Shown: positions 1 to 7,763 of the stretch, piece after piece
Layout of the letters: each line of letters begins with the position of its first letter
Position numbering within the stretch: the stretch's first letter is position 1
From: Massilia agilis
GTDB taxonomy: Bacteria; Pseudomonadota; Gammaproteobacteria; Burkholderiales; Burkholderiaceae_D
Direction: 5' to 3'
DNA length: 64,000 nucleotides
NCBI RefSeq assembly: GCF_024756255.1
Contig: NZ_JANUHB010000006.1
Location: 239,011-303,010, forward strand
The notes under the pieces: generated by a model
What the model was told of the DNA's origin: nothing
What the model saw: the letters and a program-made list of their open reading frames with translations, nothing else
Database searches by the model: none
Position numbers and translations under genes: made by a program

Positions 1-688
1 CCAGCGTCTGCCTGAGCGTCGCCCCGCCGATGCCGTCGATCGCAAAGTGCACGCCCTCGCCGCCGCCGAACGCGCGCGCGGCAGCCACGAAGTCCTGCTC
101 GCGGTACAGCACTGCTTCGTTCAGGCCATGCGCCAGCGCCAGCTCCGCCTTGGGCACGCTGCCCACGGTCCCGATCACGCGCGCGCCCAGCGCTTTTGCC
201 CACTGCACGAGCACGAGCCCAAGGCCGCCGGCCGCCGCGTGCACCAGCACCGAGTCGCCGGGGCGCAGCGGGCGCACGTAGGAAAACAGCATGTGCGCCG
301 TAATCCCGCGCAGCATGGCGCCCGCCGCGGCCTCGAACGAGACCGCATCGGGCAGCGGGATGGCACGCTCGGCCGGCAGGTTGCGCGCCGTCGCGTAGCT
401 GCCCACCGGTGCGCCGGCATAGGCCACGCGCTGGCCCTCCACCAGGTCCGTCACGCCGGGGCCGACCGCCTCGATGATGCCAGCGCCTTCCGCGCCAAGC
501 GTGGCCGGCAGGACCGGCAAGGGGTACAGGCCGGTGCGGTGGTACACGTCCACGAAGTTCACGCCGATGGCGGCGTGGCGAATGCGGACCTGGCCCGGGC
601 CGGGCGGGGGCAGTGCGACCAGCTCGGTCTTCAGTTCCGAGCGGTCGCCGTAGGCGTGGATGCGCACGTGTTCGATTGCGGTGTTCAT
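1..688 (-). CDS. NADPH:quinone oxidoreductase, zinc-independent MDR family (partial, 3' end missing)
   Basis: Minus-strand reading frame open from ATG at 688 to the left window edge (229 codons seen); the C-terminus lies outside. It is preceded by a good ribosome site (AGGAG, 6 bases before ATG). The translation begins MNTAIEHVRIHAYGD and carries GROES-like medium-chain dehydrogenase features: GVNFVDVYHRTGLYP and LGAEGAGII, then the Rossmann nucleotide loop with VHAAAGGLGLVLVQWAKALG. The AAAGGLG loop is typical of NADPH-binding quinone oxidoreductases (QorA type), and no Cys cluster for structural zinc is seen. Known family role: NADPH-dependent one-electron reduction of quinones in the cytosol. 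It diverges from the LysR gene at 773, which may regulate it. Substrate not determinable. Confidence 0.85.
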   Translation of the reverse strand, partial: MNTAIEHVRIHAYGDRSELKTELVALPPPGPGQVRIRHAAIGVNFVDVYHRTGLYPLPVLPATLGAEGAGIIEAVGPGVTDLVEGQRVAYAGAPVGSYATARNLPAERAIPLPDAVSFEAAAGAMLRGITAHMLFSYVRPLRPGDSVLVHAAAGGLGLVLVQWAKALGARVIGTVGSVPKAELALAHGLNEAVLYREQDFVAAARAFGGGEGVHFAIDGIGGATLRQTL

Positions 689-730
689 GAGGTTCTCCTG
701 TCGGGGTTGATGTTGCAGGCAATGGTAGTC

Positions 731-791
731 CGTGCAAAAATCAACCGAAATCCAAAAAAATGAACAGTTATCGTGCAAAAATCGACCGAAA
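731..791. repeat. 20-bp direct repeat across the LysR start region
   Basis: Two copies of CGTGCAAAAATC(A/G)ACCGAAA, at 731-750 and 772-791, match at 19 of 20 positions and are 41 bases apart, close to four helical turns. The second copy contains the GTG start codon chosen for the LysR gene. The pair sits between two divergent genes where a LysR protein would be expected to bind. It could be a regulator site or a small local duplication. Confidence 0.6.
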
Positions 792-1654
792 CATCCCTCG
801 GCTGGGATGACGTGCGCTACTTCCTGGAGCTGGCGCGCCAAGGCAAGCTCACCGCAACCGCGCGCGTGCTCGGGGTCGAGCACTCGACCGTGGCGCGGCG
901 CGTGAGCGCGCTCGAAGCGCAGCTTGGCTTGCGCCTGTTCGACCGCCTGCCCAAAAGCTGGGTGCTGACCAGCGAGGGCGAAGGCCTGCTCGGCTACGCG
1001 CGCCGCATCGAAGAAGAGGCGCTGGCCTTCAGTCGCGCCGGCGCGGGCTATGGCGCGCTGCGCGGCACGGTGCGCGTGTCCGCACCGCCCGTGTTCACGA
1101 GCGCCTTCCTGGCGCCCAGGCTTGCGCTGGCGCGCGAGCGCTGGCCCGGCATCTCGATCGAACTGATCGGCGAGCCGCGCCAGGCCAACCTGTACCGGCG
1201 CGAAGCCGACCTTGCGGTGCGCCTGTCACGGCCGCACGAAGAGGGACTTGCGGCCAGGCGCCTGGGACAGATGGGGTATGCGCTGTACGGCGCGACGCCA
1301 TGGGTATCGAAACCGGAAGCCGCGTGGGAATTCGTCGGCTACGACGAGCTGCTGCGCGAAACGCCCCAGCAGCGTTGGCTGGAACAGCTGGCGGCCGGGC
1401 GGCCGTTCAGCATGCGCACCAACGACCTGGCCACGATGTGGATGGCTTGCCGCGGTGGGCTGGGCCTGGCGGCGCTGCCGCACTTCCTCGCGCGCGGGGA
1501 CGATACGCTGGTGCGCTTCGACCAGCATCCGTGTCCGGTCAACCGCGAGGTCTGGCTGGCGGTCCACCCGGACGTGCGCCGGTCGCCACGTGTGAAGATG
1601 GTAGCCGATCTGGTCGCCGAGCTGATTCTAGGAGAAGAGGCACTGCTGGCCTGA
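773..1654 (+). CDS. LysR-family transcriptional regulator
   Basis: 293 residues, the usual LysR length. The N-terminal winged helix-turn-helix covers about residues 10-70 (WDDVRYFLELARQGKLTATA, then HSTVARRVSALEAQLGLRLF), followed by a periplasmic-binding-like effector domain from about residue 95 (GTVRVSAPPVFTSAFLAP). The GTG start at 773 is chosen because the HTH begins almost immediately; no strong Shine-Dalgarno is visible and no in-frame ATG is better placed. It is divergent from the quinone oxidoreductase gene with an 84-base gap that contains a direct repeat. By family behaviour it probably controls that neighbour and itself; the effector is unknown. Confidence 0.9.
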   Translation: MQKSTETSLGWDDVRYFLELARQGKLTATARVLGVEHSTVARRVSALEAQLGLRLFDRLPKSWVLTSEGEGLLGYARRIEEEALAFSRAGAGYGALRGTVRVSAPPVFTSAFLAPRLALARERWPGISIELIGEPRQANLYRREADLAVRLSRPHEEGLAARRLGQMGYALYGATPWVSKPEAAWEFVGYDELLRETPQQRWLEQLAAGRPFSMRTNDLATMWMACRGGLGLAALPHFLARGDDTLVRFDQHPCPVNREVWLAVHPDVRRSPRVKMVADLVAELILGEEALLA

Positions 1655-1656
1655 CT

Positions 1657-1742
1657 CGTAGGGTGGGCGGGTCTCCCGCCCACGCGTCCAGGCAGAGCCG
1701 GCGCGGACTGAACGCGTGGGCAGACGAGCTGCCCACCCTACG
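1657..1742. repeat. REPIN-like inverted intergenic repeat, family A (copy 1)
   Basis: Begins CGTAGGGTGGGC and ends with its exact reverse complement GCCCACCCTACG. Each half contains a smaller palindrome (GTGGGCGGG...CCCGCCCAC on the left; GCGTGGGC...GCCCAC on the right). The same arrangement recurs at 42063-42189 and 53954-54060, with half a copy at 50661-50686. It lies between the LysR gene and the convergent efflux operon and may act as a bidirectional transcription barrier. Confidence 0.85.
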
Positions 1743-1752
1743 CAAAGCATGC

Positions 1753-3216
1753 TCAGTGCTTCTCTTCGTGGTGCTGCTTGTGCGTGCTCTCCCACCCACC
1801 TCCCAGCGCCAGGAACAGGTTCACCTGGTCCGTGGCCAGCTGCGTGTCCGACACCGCCACCGCGCTCTCCGCGACAGCCAGCGCCCGGTCCGCATCGAGC
1901 CGGGTGAGGAAGTCCGCGCGCCCGAACTCGTACAGCTTGTCCGCCTGCCGTGCCGCCAGCGCGCTCTGGTCGCGCGAAGCCTTGAGCGCCGCATTGCGAT
2001 CCAGTTCGCGCGCATACACCGTCAGCGCGCTCTCGGTTTCGCGCAGCGCACCCAGCACCACGCTGTCGAACCGCGCCAGCGCGCCTTCGGTGCCGGCCTT
2101 GGCCTGCGCAATGTGCACGCGTGCCGGGCTGGTGGCCGGCAGGCTCCAGCGGATCAGGGGCCCCAGCGCATAGTGCCAGGTGTTCGCATCGCCCACGCCC
2201 GGGATCATGCCGATGCTGCCGAACGACGCGCCCAGGTTGATGCTGGGGTAGAGCTCCGCCGTCGCCACGCCGATGCGCGCGGTGGCGCCAGCCAGCAGGC
2301 GCTCGGCCTGGCGGATGTCCGGCCGCCGGCGCAGCAGCGCGGCGCCATCGCCGACGGGAATCGCCGAGGCCACGTGCGGCGGCACCTCGCACCTGGCCAC
2401 CTCGGCGGGAAAGTTGGACGGCACCTCGCCGGTGAGCACCGCCAGCTTGTACAGCGCGGTGCGGCGCTGCGCTTGCAGCGGCGGCAGCGCCGCGCGCAGC
2501 TGCTCGAGCTGGGCACGTGCGCGGCTGTTGTCCAGCGCAATGCCGCGTCCCTTCTTCACGCGGTCGGCGGTGAGGTCGACGAATTGCTGCTGCAGGTCCA
2601 CCGAATGCTGCGCCACCCTGATCTGGTAGCCGGCCGAGCAAGCCTGCGCGTACGCGCGCGCGGTCTCCGCGGCCACCGTCACGTGTGCGATGTCGCTCGC
2701 CGCTTGCGCCGCTTCCTCGTCGGCCTGCGCCGCCTCGATGCCGCGCTTGATCTTGCCGAACAGGTCAAGCTGGTACGATACTTTTATTTCGCCCGAATAC
2801 AACCCGGTATCCGGCAGCACTTCGGGCAGGCCGAGTGACATGCCCGAGATGCGTCCGTAGGCCGGCGCCGCTTCCATGTCCACCTCGGGGCGCTTCTTCT
2901 CCTCGACCTCTTCCAGCACCGCGTGCGAACGCTTCAGGTTGGCCGCCGCCACGCGCAGGTCCGCGTTGGCGGCGAACGCTTTCTCGATCAGTTTGTCGAG
3001 GGTGCTGTCGTGGTACAGCCGCCACCAGTCGGCCGGCAGTGGTTCGGACTTGAACGGCTGTTCCGCCGCGCCCATGAAAGGCGCGGACGCGGCCGGCCGC
3101 TTGATCACCGCTTCGGCCGGCACGTGGTAGTCCGGGCCGACCGTGGTGCAGGCGGCAAGCAGCGCCGCTGCGGCCGCCACTGCCGTTCGTGTCAGGCTTG
3201 ATCGGTATGAAGTCAT
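1753..3216 (-). CDS. RND/MFP-type efflux outer-membrane lipoprotein, NodT/OprM family
   Basis: 487 residues. The start gives a lipoprotein signal with lipobox LLAAC (Cys at about residue 22), followed by TTVGPDYHVP, a conserved opening of NodT/OprM/CusC proteins. Two repeats of the outer-membrane efflux domain follow, with typical features: WWRLYHDSTLDKLIEKA, DLFGKIKRGIEAAQA, RRRPDIRQAERLLAGATARI and ELYPSINLGASFGS. It forms the trimeric outer-membrane channel of a tripartite pump. It is the last gene of the marR-FUSC-DUF1656-HlyD-NodT operon and starts 6 bases after the adaptor gene. The last residues are His/Glu-rich (KQHHEEKH). Confidence 0.92.
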   Translation of the reverse strand: MTSYRSSLTRTAVAAAAALLAACTTVGPDYHVPAEAVIKRPAASAPFMGAAEQPFKSEPLPADWWRLYHDSTLDKLIEKAFAANADLRVAAANLKRSHAVLEEVEEKKRPEVDMEAAPAYGRISGMSLGLPEVLPDTGLYSGEIKVSYQLDLFGKIKRGIEAAQADEEAAQAASDIAHVTVAAETARAYAQACSAGYQIRVAQHSVDLQQQFVDLTADRVKKGRGIALDNSRARAQLEQLRAALPPLQAQRRTALYKLAVLTGEVPSNFPAEVARCEVPPHVASAIPVGDGAALLRRRPDIRQAERLLAGATARIGVATAELYPSINLGASFGSIGMIPGVGDANTWHYALGPLIRWSLPATSPARVHIAQAKAGTEGALARFDSVVLGALRETESALTVYARELDRNAALKASRDQSALAARQADKLYEFGRADFLTRLDADRALAVAESAVAVSDTQLATDQVNLFLALGGGWESTHKQHHEEKH

Positions 3217-3222
3217 CTGTGC

Positions 3223-4143
3223 TTACTTGTTCGGGGTGGAGGCCATGGCGTGCAGCGCGGATCGTGCCGGCGCAGCCGGCAGCACCTGCACCGTGGCGGT
3301 CTGGCCGGCGACCAGGCGCACGTTCGCCGGCACGGCGTCGATCGCCACGCGTACCGGAATGCGCTGGGCAAGGCGCACCCAGTTGAAGGTCGGGTTCACG
3401 TTCGGCAGCAGGTTCGCGCCGGTGGTGCGGTCACGGTCGGCAATGCCCTCGGCGAAGCTCTCGATGTGGCCGGAAATCGTGTCGTGCGAGCCCATGAGGG
3501 TCACTCGCACCGGGTCGCCCAGGTGCACGCGCGGCAGCTTGGTCTCTTCAAAGTAGCCCTCGACGTAGAACGACTTGCGGTCCACCACGGCCATCACCGG
3601 GCGGCTGGCGGTCGCATAGCCGCCCACGCGCAGGTCCAGGTTGGTCACGAAGCCTTCCACGCTGGAGACCACGCGCGTGCGCTCCAGGTTCAGCCGCGCC
3701 GTGTCGCGGTTCACTTCGGCCTGCGCCAGCGCGGCGCGCGCCTGGTCGGTGCGGGTCTGGCCCTGCTCGCGTGTCTCTTGCGAGACCAGGTCGTCCAGCT
3801 GCGTGTTGCGCTTGTTCTCGCGCTGCGCCTGTGCCAGTGCGGCCTGCGCCGCCTGCACCGTGGCCTCGGCCTGGCGCAGCGCTAGTTCAAAGCGCGCGCG
3901 ATCGATCTCGAACAGCGGCTCGCCCGCCTTCACCACCTGGTTGTCGTGCACGTACACCTTGGTGACCGGGCCGGTCACGTCCGGCGCCACCTGCACCACG
4001 TATGCCTTCACGCGGCCGTCGCGGGTCCACGGATCGACCTCGTAATAGCGCCACAACTGCGCCCCGGCGTACACCGCGCCGGCGGTGGCCAGCAAGGTAA
4101 TCGCTACCCGGCCCGCGGCCGGAAAAAAGTTTTTCATGACCAT
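3223..4143 (-). CDS. HlyD/EmrA-type membrane-fusion adaptor (AaeA-like)
   Basis: 306 residues with one N-terminal membrane anchor (about residues 10-30). The barrel-sandwich/lipoyl region (DGRVKAYVVQVAPDVTGPV, KVYVHDNQVVKAGEPLFEID) flanks a coiled-coil hairpin at about residues 75-155 rich in AQAALAQAQ and TRTDQARAALAQAEVNRDTA. A beta-barrel follows (VMAVVDRKSFYVEGYFEETK). The phrase YYEVDPWTRDGRV is characteristic of the AaeA/YiaV type. It bridges the inner-membrane FUSC permease and the NodT channel. The gene starts one base after the DUF1656 stop, supporting translational coupling. Confidence 0.9.
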   Translation of the reverse strand: MVMKNFFPAAGRVAITLLATAGAVYAGAQLWRYYEVDPWTRDGRVKAYVVQVAPDVTGPVTKVYVHDNQVVKAGEPLFEIDRARFELALRQAEATVQAAQAALAQAQRENKRNTQLDDLVSQETREQGQTRTDQARAALAQAEVNRDTARLNLERTRVVSSVEGFVTNLDLRVGGYATASRPVMAVVDRKSFYVEGYFEETKLPRVHLGDPVRVTLMGSHDTISGHIESFAEGIADRDRTTGANLLPNVNPTFNWVRLAQRIPVRVAIDAVPANVRLVAGQTATVQVLPAAPARSALHAMASTPNK

Positions 4144-4144
4144 G

Positions 4145-4351
4145 TCAAAACCAGTTGGATGCGAAAAAAGCGAGGCTGCCCAGCACGATGACGAACAGCG
4201 AAAGATCGAACAGCGCCGGGTGCCACACCAGGCGATAGAAACCCACGCGCCCCAGCACGCCCGCGAGCACGCGCGAGACCAGCAGCGCGGGCAGCATCAG
4301 CAGCAGCAGCGGGGGCATGTACATGCCGAACAGGTTCACTTCGCCGATCAT
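4145..4351 (-). CDS. DUF1656 small membrane protein (AaeX-like)
   Basis: 68 residues with two hydrophobic segments (about residues 8-30 and 45-66), beginning MIGEVNLFGMYMPPLLLLML, a signature of DUF1656/AaeX proteins that always lie between an AaeB-type FUSC permease and an AaeA-type adaptor. The ATG at 4351 overlaps the FUSC stop codon by 4 bases (ATGA). Its function is not known biochemically; it is an accessory component of the pump by context. Confidence 0.88.
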   Translation of the reverse strand: MIGEVNLFGMYMPPLLLLMLPALLVSRVLAGVLGRVGFYRLVWHPALFDLSLFVIVLGSLAFFASNWF

Positions 4352-6399
4352 CGGATTTCCTTTTCAATCACGGGTGAGCTCTGGTAAGGCGCGGCCTGCG
4401 GGAACAGGTCGCGCCGGATGCCGGCCAGCGCGGTCGCCGCGTCCCGCTGGCCCTTGGATGGCGGCGCCGCGCACACCGAGCGCAGCGCATTGTCGAGCGA
4501 CGCCAGCAGGCGCGCTTCGCCGTCTTCGTCCACGCGCGGACGCGCTTCGAAGTGCTGCGACAGGTGCTCCATCAGCGGCCACAGCGCGGCCTGGCTGCGG
4601 CCCAGCTGCGCGCGTGCCTCGACCAGCTGCGTCATGTTCAGGCCGATGCGCAGGTCCACCAGCGCGTCGGCCGCCAGCAGGTCCTGCTGCTTGCCCGCCA
4701 GCGCCAGGCGCGGCGTAAGCAGCGCAATGCGGTCCACCATGCGGGACGAGAACTCCGTCACCGACGGCGCGCGCTCGCCGCTGCCGATGCGCGCCAGCTC
4801 GCTCCAGCCGGCCTTGAGCAGGCGCCGCGCGGTAAAGCCCGCGCCCACGGTACGAAACAGCTGCGTCACCAGCGCCGACGCCCAGATGCCGGCCAATTGG
4901 GCGATGATGGTGTTCGCGAACGAGACCATGTCGGCGCTGTTCGTGTCATGCATCGCCAATGTGGTGAGGATGCCGAACAGGAAAGGCATCGCCTTGCCGA
5001 AGGTCGCCGGCCGCGCGATCAGCACGCCCAGCACGAGGAATGCGGGCGCACATGCAAGCGCCAGCATCTCGAAGCTGTGAACGGCCGGCACGATCGCCAG
5101 CAGGTACACGGCCGACACCGGAACCGACCACAGCGTGTAGCGCAGGAAGCCCTTGATGAACTGCGCCGGGTCGTCCTGGGTCGAGAAGAAGCAGGACATC
5201 ACGGCCGCCATCATCGGCGCGACCGACGCGGACGGCCAGCCGGTGAATATCCAGAACGCGCAGCAGGCCAGGATGCCGATGACCGCGCCAAGCGCGGACA
5301 TGAGCGCCATTCCGCGGTCCAGGTGCAGCGCGGCCGAGCCGACCGGGCGCACGTCGCGCGCGGACGCCGGCAGCTCGCCATGCGCGCCGGCGTCGATGTG
5401 GCCGCGCAGCGCCTGCACCGCCACGCACTGGTCGAGCAGCGCCCGCAGGCGCGCCGCCAGGTTCACCTCGACCAGCTCCTGCCAGCCAGAGTGCGAACCG
5501 ATCGCCGGCGCCAGCGCGTCGATCTGCGCCCGCAGTGCCACCTCGCGGCCGGCCTCGGCCTGGCCGCGGTGGGCGCCGGTCCATGTGCGGATATCGTCGA
5601 GCAGCGCGTTCCAGCGCAGCGACACGCCGCCCGCGCCGAGCTCGCGCAGCGCCAGCAAGCGGTCCTCGATGGCGGACAGCAGCGGCACCATGGTCGCCAG
5701 CCGGTCCTGCAGCGCGTGGATCGCATTGGACGTCCAGCGCAGGTGCGAGGTGTCGAATGGCAGGTGGGTGGACATCATGCGCAGCTCGGTGATGTCGGCG
5801 GCCAGCTTGCGCCGGTCCTGCGCGCTGCGCTCGTCGCCGTTGGGAGAGAGCGCGTCCGAGATCCAGTGCTGCGCGTCGCGCAGCGCGTGGTCCAGGCGCG
5901 ACAGCAGCACCGGCGCAAAGCTCTGCGGGAACACCAGCGTGTGGATCAGTGTGGCGCAGCCCAGTCCCAGCAGGATCTCTTCGACCCGCGCCAGGCCCAC
6001 GTCGAAGATCGTCTCCGGCCGGTCCACCGCCGGGAACGCGATCAGCGCACAGGTGTACCCGGCCAGCATCACCACGTACGAGCGTGGCGTGCGGTCCAGC
6101 AGCGAGATGTACAGGCACCCCGCCACCCACAGCGCAATGCCAAGCGAAAGCAGTTCGGGCGAATCGACCAGGGTCGGCACCAGCACCACCGCGCCGAGCG
6201 CGCCGAGAAAGGTGCCGGCCAGGCGAAAGATCGCTTTCGAGCGCGTGGGCCCGGCGAACGGCGCGGACACGATATACGCGGTCATCATCGACCAGAACGG
6301 GCGCGGCAGGCCGATACGCATCGACACGTACAGCGCAAGCATCGAGGCGGCGAAGCTTTTGACGGAAAAGAGCGCCTCTTGAACGGTGGGCGCCCTCAC
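4348..6399 (-). CDS. FUSC-family inner-membrane efflux permease (AaeB-like)
   Basis: 683 residues, the usual size for AaeB/FUSC proteins. Two membrane domains separated by a soluble helical region: first block of helices at about residues 15-165 (IGLPRPFWSMMTAYIVSAPF is the conserved FUSC opening), second block at about 350-500 (WPSASVAPMMAAVMSCFFST). Members export aromatic carboxylic acids such as p-hydroxybenzoate, aryl polyenes or fusaric acid. The ATG at 6399 overlaps the marR stop by 4 bases and its own stop overlaps the DUF1656 start, so it is the core of a coupled operon. The substrate here is unknown. Confidence 0.92.
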   Translation of the reverse strand: MRAPTVQEALFSVKSFAASMLALYVSMRIGLPRPFWSMMTAYIVSAPFAGPTRSKAIFRLAGTFLGALGAVVLVPTLVDSPELLSLGIALWVAGCLYISLLDRTPRSYVVMLAGYTCALIAFPAVDRPETIFDVGLARVEEILLGLGCATLIHTLVFPQSFAPVLLSRLDHALRDAQHWISDALSPNGDERSAQDRRKLAADITELRMMSTHLPFDTSHLRWTSNAIHALQDRLATMVPLLSAIEDRLLALRELGAGGVSLRWNALLDDIRTWTGAHRGQAEAGREVALRAQIDALAPAIGSHSGWQELVEVNLAARLRALLDQCVAVQALRGHIDAGAHGELPASARDVRPVGSAALHLDRGMALMSALGAVIGILACCAFWIFTGWPSASVAPMMAAVMSCFFSTQDDPAQFIKGFLRYTLWSVPVSAVYLLAIVPAVHSFEMLALACAPAFLVLGVLIARPATFGKAMPFLFGILTTLAMHDTNSADMVSFANTIIAQLAGIWASALVTQLFRTVGAGFTARRLLKAGWSELARIGSGERAPSVTEFSSRMVDRIALLTPRLALAGKQQDLLAADALVDLRIGLNMTQLVEARAQLGRSQAALWPLMEHLSQHFEARPRVDEDGEARLLASLDNALRSVCAAPPSKGQRDAATALAGIRRDLFPQAAPYQSSPVIEKEIR

Positions 6400-6863
6400 G
6401 CGGCCTTGCGCCCGCAGGCGTGGTGGGTGGCGATGGCGGCGGACAGGCCCTGCAGCACGCGCAGGCAGGCATGCACGTCCTCCTCGGCCACGCCGGCGAA
6501 CAGCTGGCGGCGGAAAGGCACCAGCGCCTCTTCCATCGCAGCGGCGCGGCGCTTGCCTTCGTCGGTGAGGTGCAGCGTCTTGGCGCGGCGGTCGTGCGCA
6601 TCCTCTCGGCGCTCGACCAGGCCGCTTTCGACCAGCTGGTCGGTCACGCGCACCAGGGACGGCGCCTCCACCCCCAGCAAGTCGGCCAGCACGCCGCAGC
6701 GTACGCCTTCGCCCATGCGGCCCATCAGCAGCACCGGCAACCCGGTCGCCTGCGACAGGCTGTACTCGCCCGCCACCTTGTCGACGGCGGCGCGGTAGGC
6801 GCGCGCGACCGGCCCCAGGGAGGAGGCGAGGGTCATCAGGCTCTGGTCGTAAGCAGTTGGCAT
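6396..6863 (-). CDS. MarR-family transcriptional regulator of the efflux operon
   Basis: 155 residues. It has a winged-helix core at about residues 50-110: CGVLADLLGVEAPSLVRVTD (recognition helix region), ESGLVERREDAHDRRAKTLH (wing with the DxRxK pattern) and LTDEGKRR. It is the first gene of the efflux operon and its stop overlaps the FUSC start. MarR proteins that lead efflux operons usually repress them and are released by aromatic ligands. A 7-2-7 inverted repeat lies just upstream of its predicted promoter and is the likely operator. Confidence 0.9.
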   Translation of the reverse strand: MPTAYDQSLMTLASSLGPVARAYRAAVDKVAGEYSLSQATGLPVLLMGRMGEGVRCGVLADLLGVEAPSLVRVTDQLVESGLVERREDAHDRRAKTLHLTDEGKRRAAAMEEALVPFRRQLFAGVAEEDVHACLRVLQGLSAAIATHHACGRKAA

Positions 6864-6894
6864 CCGCGATCGTCAGTATTCGTTAGAGTTCGAA

Positions 6895-6939
6895 AGTTTA
6901 GCATCCTAAGTAATTTCTCTCAAGTAGGACTTGTCCTAC
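6895..6939 (-). promoter_or_regulatory. Predicted promoter and operator of the marR-efflux operon
   Basis: On the minus strand TTGAGA (6923-6918) and TAAACT (6900-6895) are separated by 17 bases and lie about 30 bases upstream of the marR start. A perfect inverted repeat GTAGGAC-TT-GTCCTAC (6924-6939) adjoins the -35 element. This is a plausible MarR autoregulatory site. The promoter calls are by eye; the palindrome is directly visible. Confidence 0.45.
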
Positions 6940-6953
6940 GTCAAGGATTGTAG

Positions 6954-6962
6954 TGATATACT
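6954..6962 (+). promoter_or_regulatory. Candidate extended -10 element facing the injection-system operon
   Basis: TGATATACT contains the extended -10 TGN motif plus TATACT. It reads towards the eCIS genes, about 235 bases upstream of the first start codon, and no good -35 is seen at 17 bases. If real, it places the GTAGGAC palindrome at about -35, so the same operator could influence both directions. Confidence 0.3.
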
Positions 6963-7002
6963 GGCAAGTTTTTTTGAGCCGAAAGGGGATTTGAAAATAG
7001 AA

Positions 7003-7036
7003 AAATATGCTGTTTGAATGCCCATTCGGCATATTT
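7003..7036. repeat. Nested inverted repeat in the eCIS leader region
   Basis: AAATATGC (7003-7010) pairs with GCATATTT (7029-7036), and inside it GAATG-CC-CATTC (7016-7027) forms a second perfect stem. The whole can fold as one long, slightly interrupted hairpin. It is in an AT-rich stretch 160 bases before the first eCIS gene and could be a regulator site or leader structure. No T-tract directly follows. Confidence 0.5.
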
Positions 7037-7196
7037 CATGCTCGCCGGGTTTTTTGTAACGACAGCCTGAATGGATATGCCGGAAACGTTTCTTTCGTGA
7101 TATTGTCACCGCCAGTTCTTCCATCCATCTAATCTATCGGGTCGGCCCCGATAATTGCGGCAAGGTAGCGAGCGCGTTGTGCGATAGGACAGGCAG

Positions 7197-7763
7197 ATGA
7201 TTGATGTGTCGTTGGGCTACGTCAGGAAGGTTCTGGACCAGTACCTGGTGTCTTACCTGGACGCCGCTCCCGGCATCGTCGTGATGGATAACCTGTCGGG
7301 CTCGGATTCGCCCGAGCCGCAAAAGAATCGCAACCGGGTGGTGCTGACGCTGGTAAATCTCGAGTACGAGACCAACAAGCAATTCTCCGGCGGCACCCGC
7401 CGCGAGGGCGACCGTTCAATCCAGGTCAACCCGGCCGTTCGTTTTAATCTCGATATTCTCGTTTCCGCGAATTTCGACGATTATGCGGAATCACTGAAAT
7501 TCCTGAGTGCGGTGATCGGCTATTTCCAGGAAAATCTCGCTTTTACCCGGTCCACCAATCCGGAGATGCCAGACGGTATTTCGGCGCTGAAGTTCGAGAT
7601 TGAAAATTCGCCGTCCGAGAAAATGCACAATCTGTGGACCGCCCTCGGCACCAGCTACGTGCCGTCGATCGTCTACAAGATCAGGCACGTCAGCATGCAA
7701 TCCGGCCAGGTCAAGGGCAGTGTTCCCTCGGTGCAGGACTATACCGCCTCGTCGCAGCCATGA
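7197..7763 (+). CDS. eCIS DUF4255 protein (Pvc16/Afp16-type tube terminator/cap)
   Basis: 188 residues. It opens MIDVSLGYVRKVLDQYL and contains RNRVVLTLVNLEYETNKQF and NPAVRFNLDILVSANFDDYA, the pattern of the DUF4255 (Pvc16 N-terminal) family. In Afp/PVC particles this protein caps the distal end of the inner tube and fixes tube length. A modest ribosome site (AGGACAGG) precedes the ATG. Here it is the first gene of the cluster rather than the last, an arrangement seen in several eCIS lineages. Its stop overlaps the next start (ATGA), so the two are probably translated together. Confidence 0.88.
   Translation: MIDVSLGYVRKVLDQYLVSYLDAAPGIVVMDNLSGSDSPEPQKNRNRVVLTLVNLEYETNKQFSGGTRREGDRSIQVNPAVRFNLDILVSANFDDYAESLKFLSAVIGYFQENLAFTRSTNPEMPDGISALKFEIENSPSEKMHNLWTALGTSYVPSIVYKIRHVSMQSGQVKGSVPSVQDYTASSQP

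Noticed and set aside
1753..6863. RND pump
   Set aside because: The outer-membrane protein is NodT/OprM-like, but the inner-membrane protein is a FUSC permease rather than a 12-helix RND transporter.
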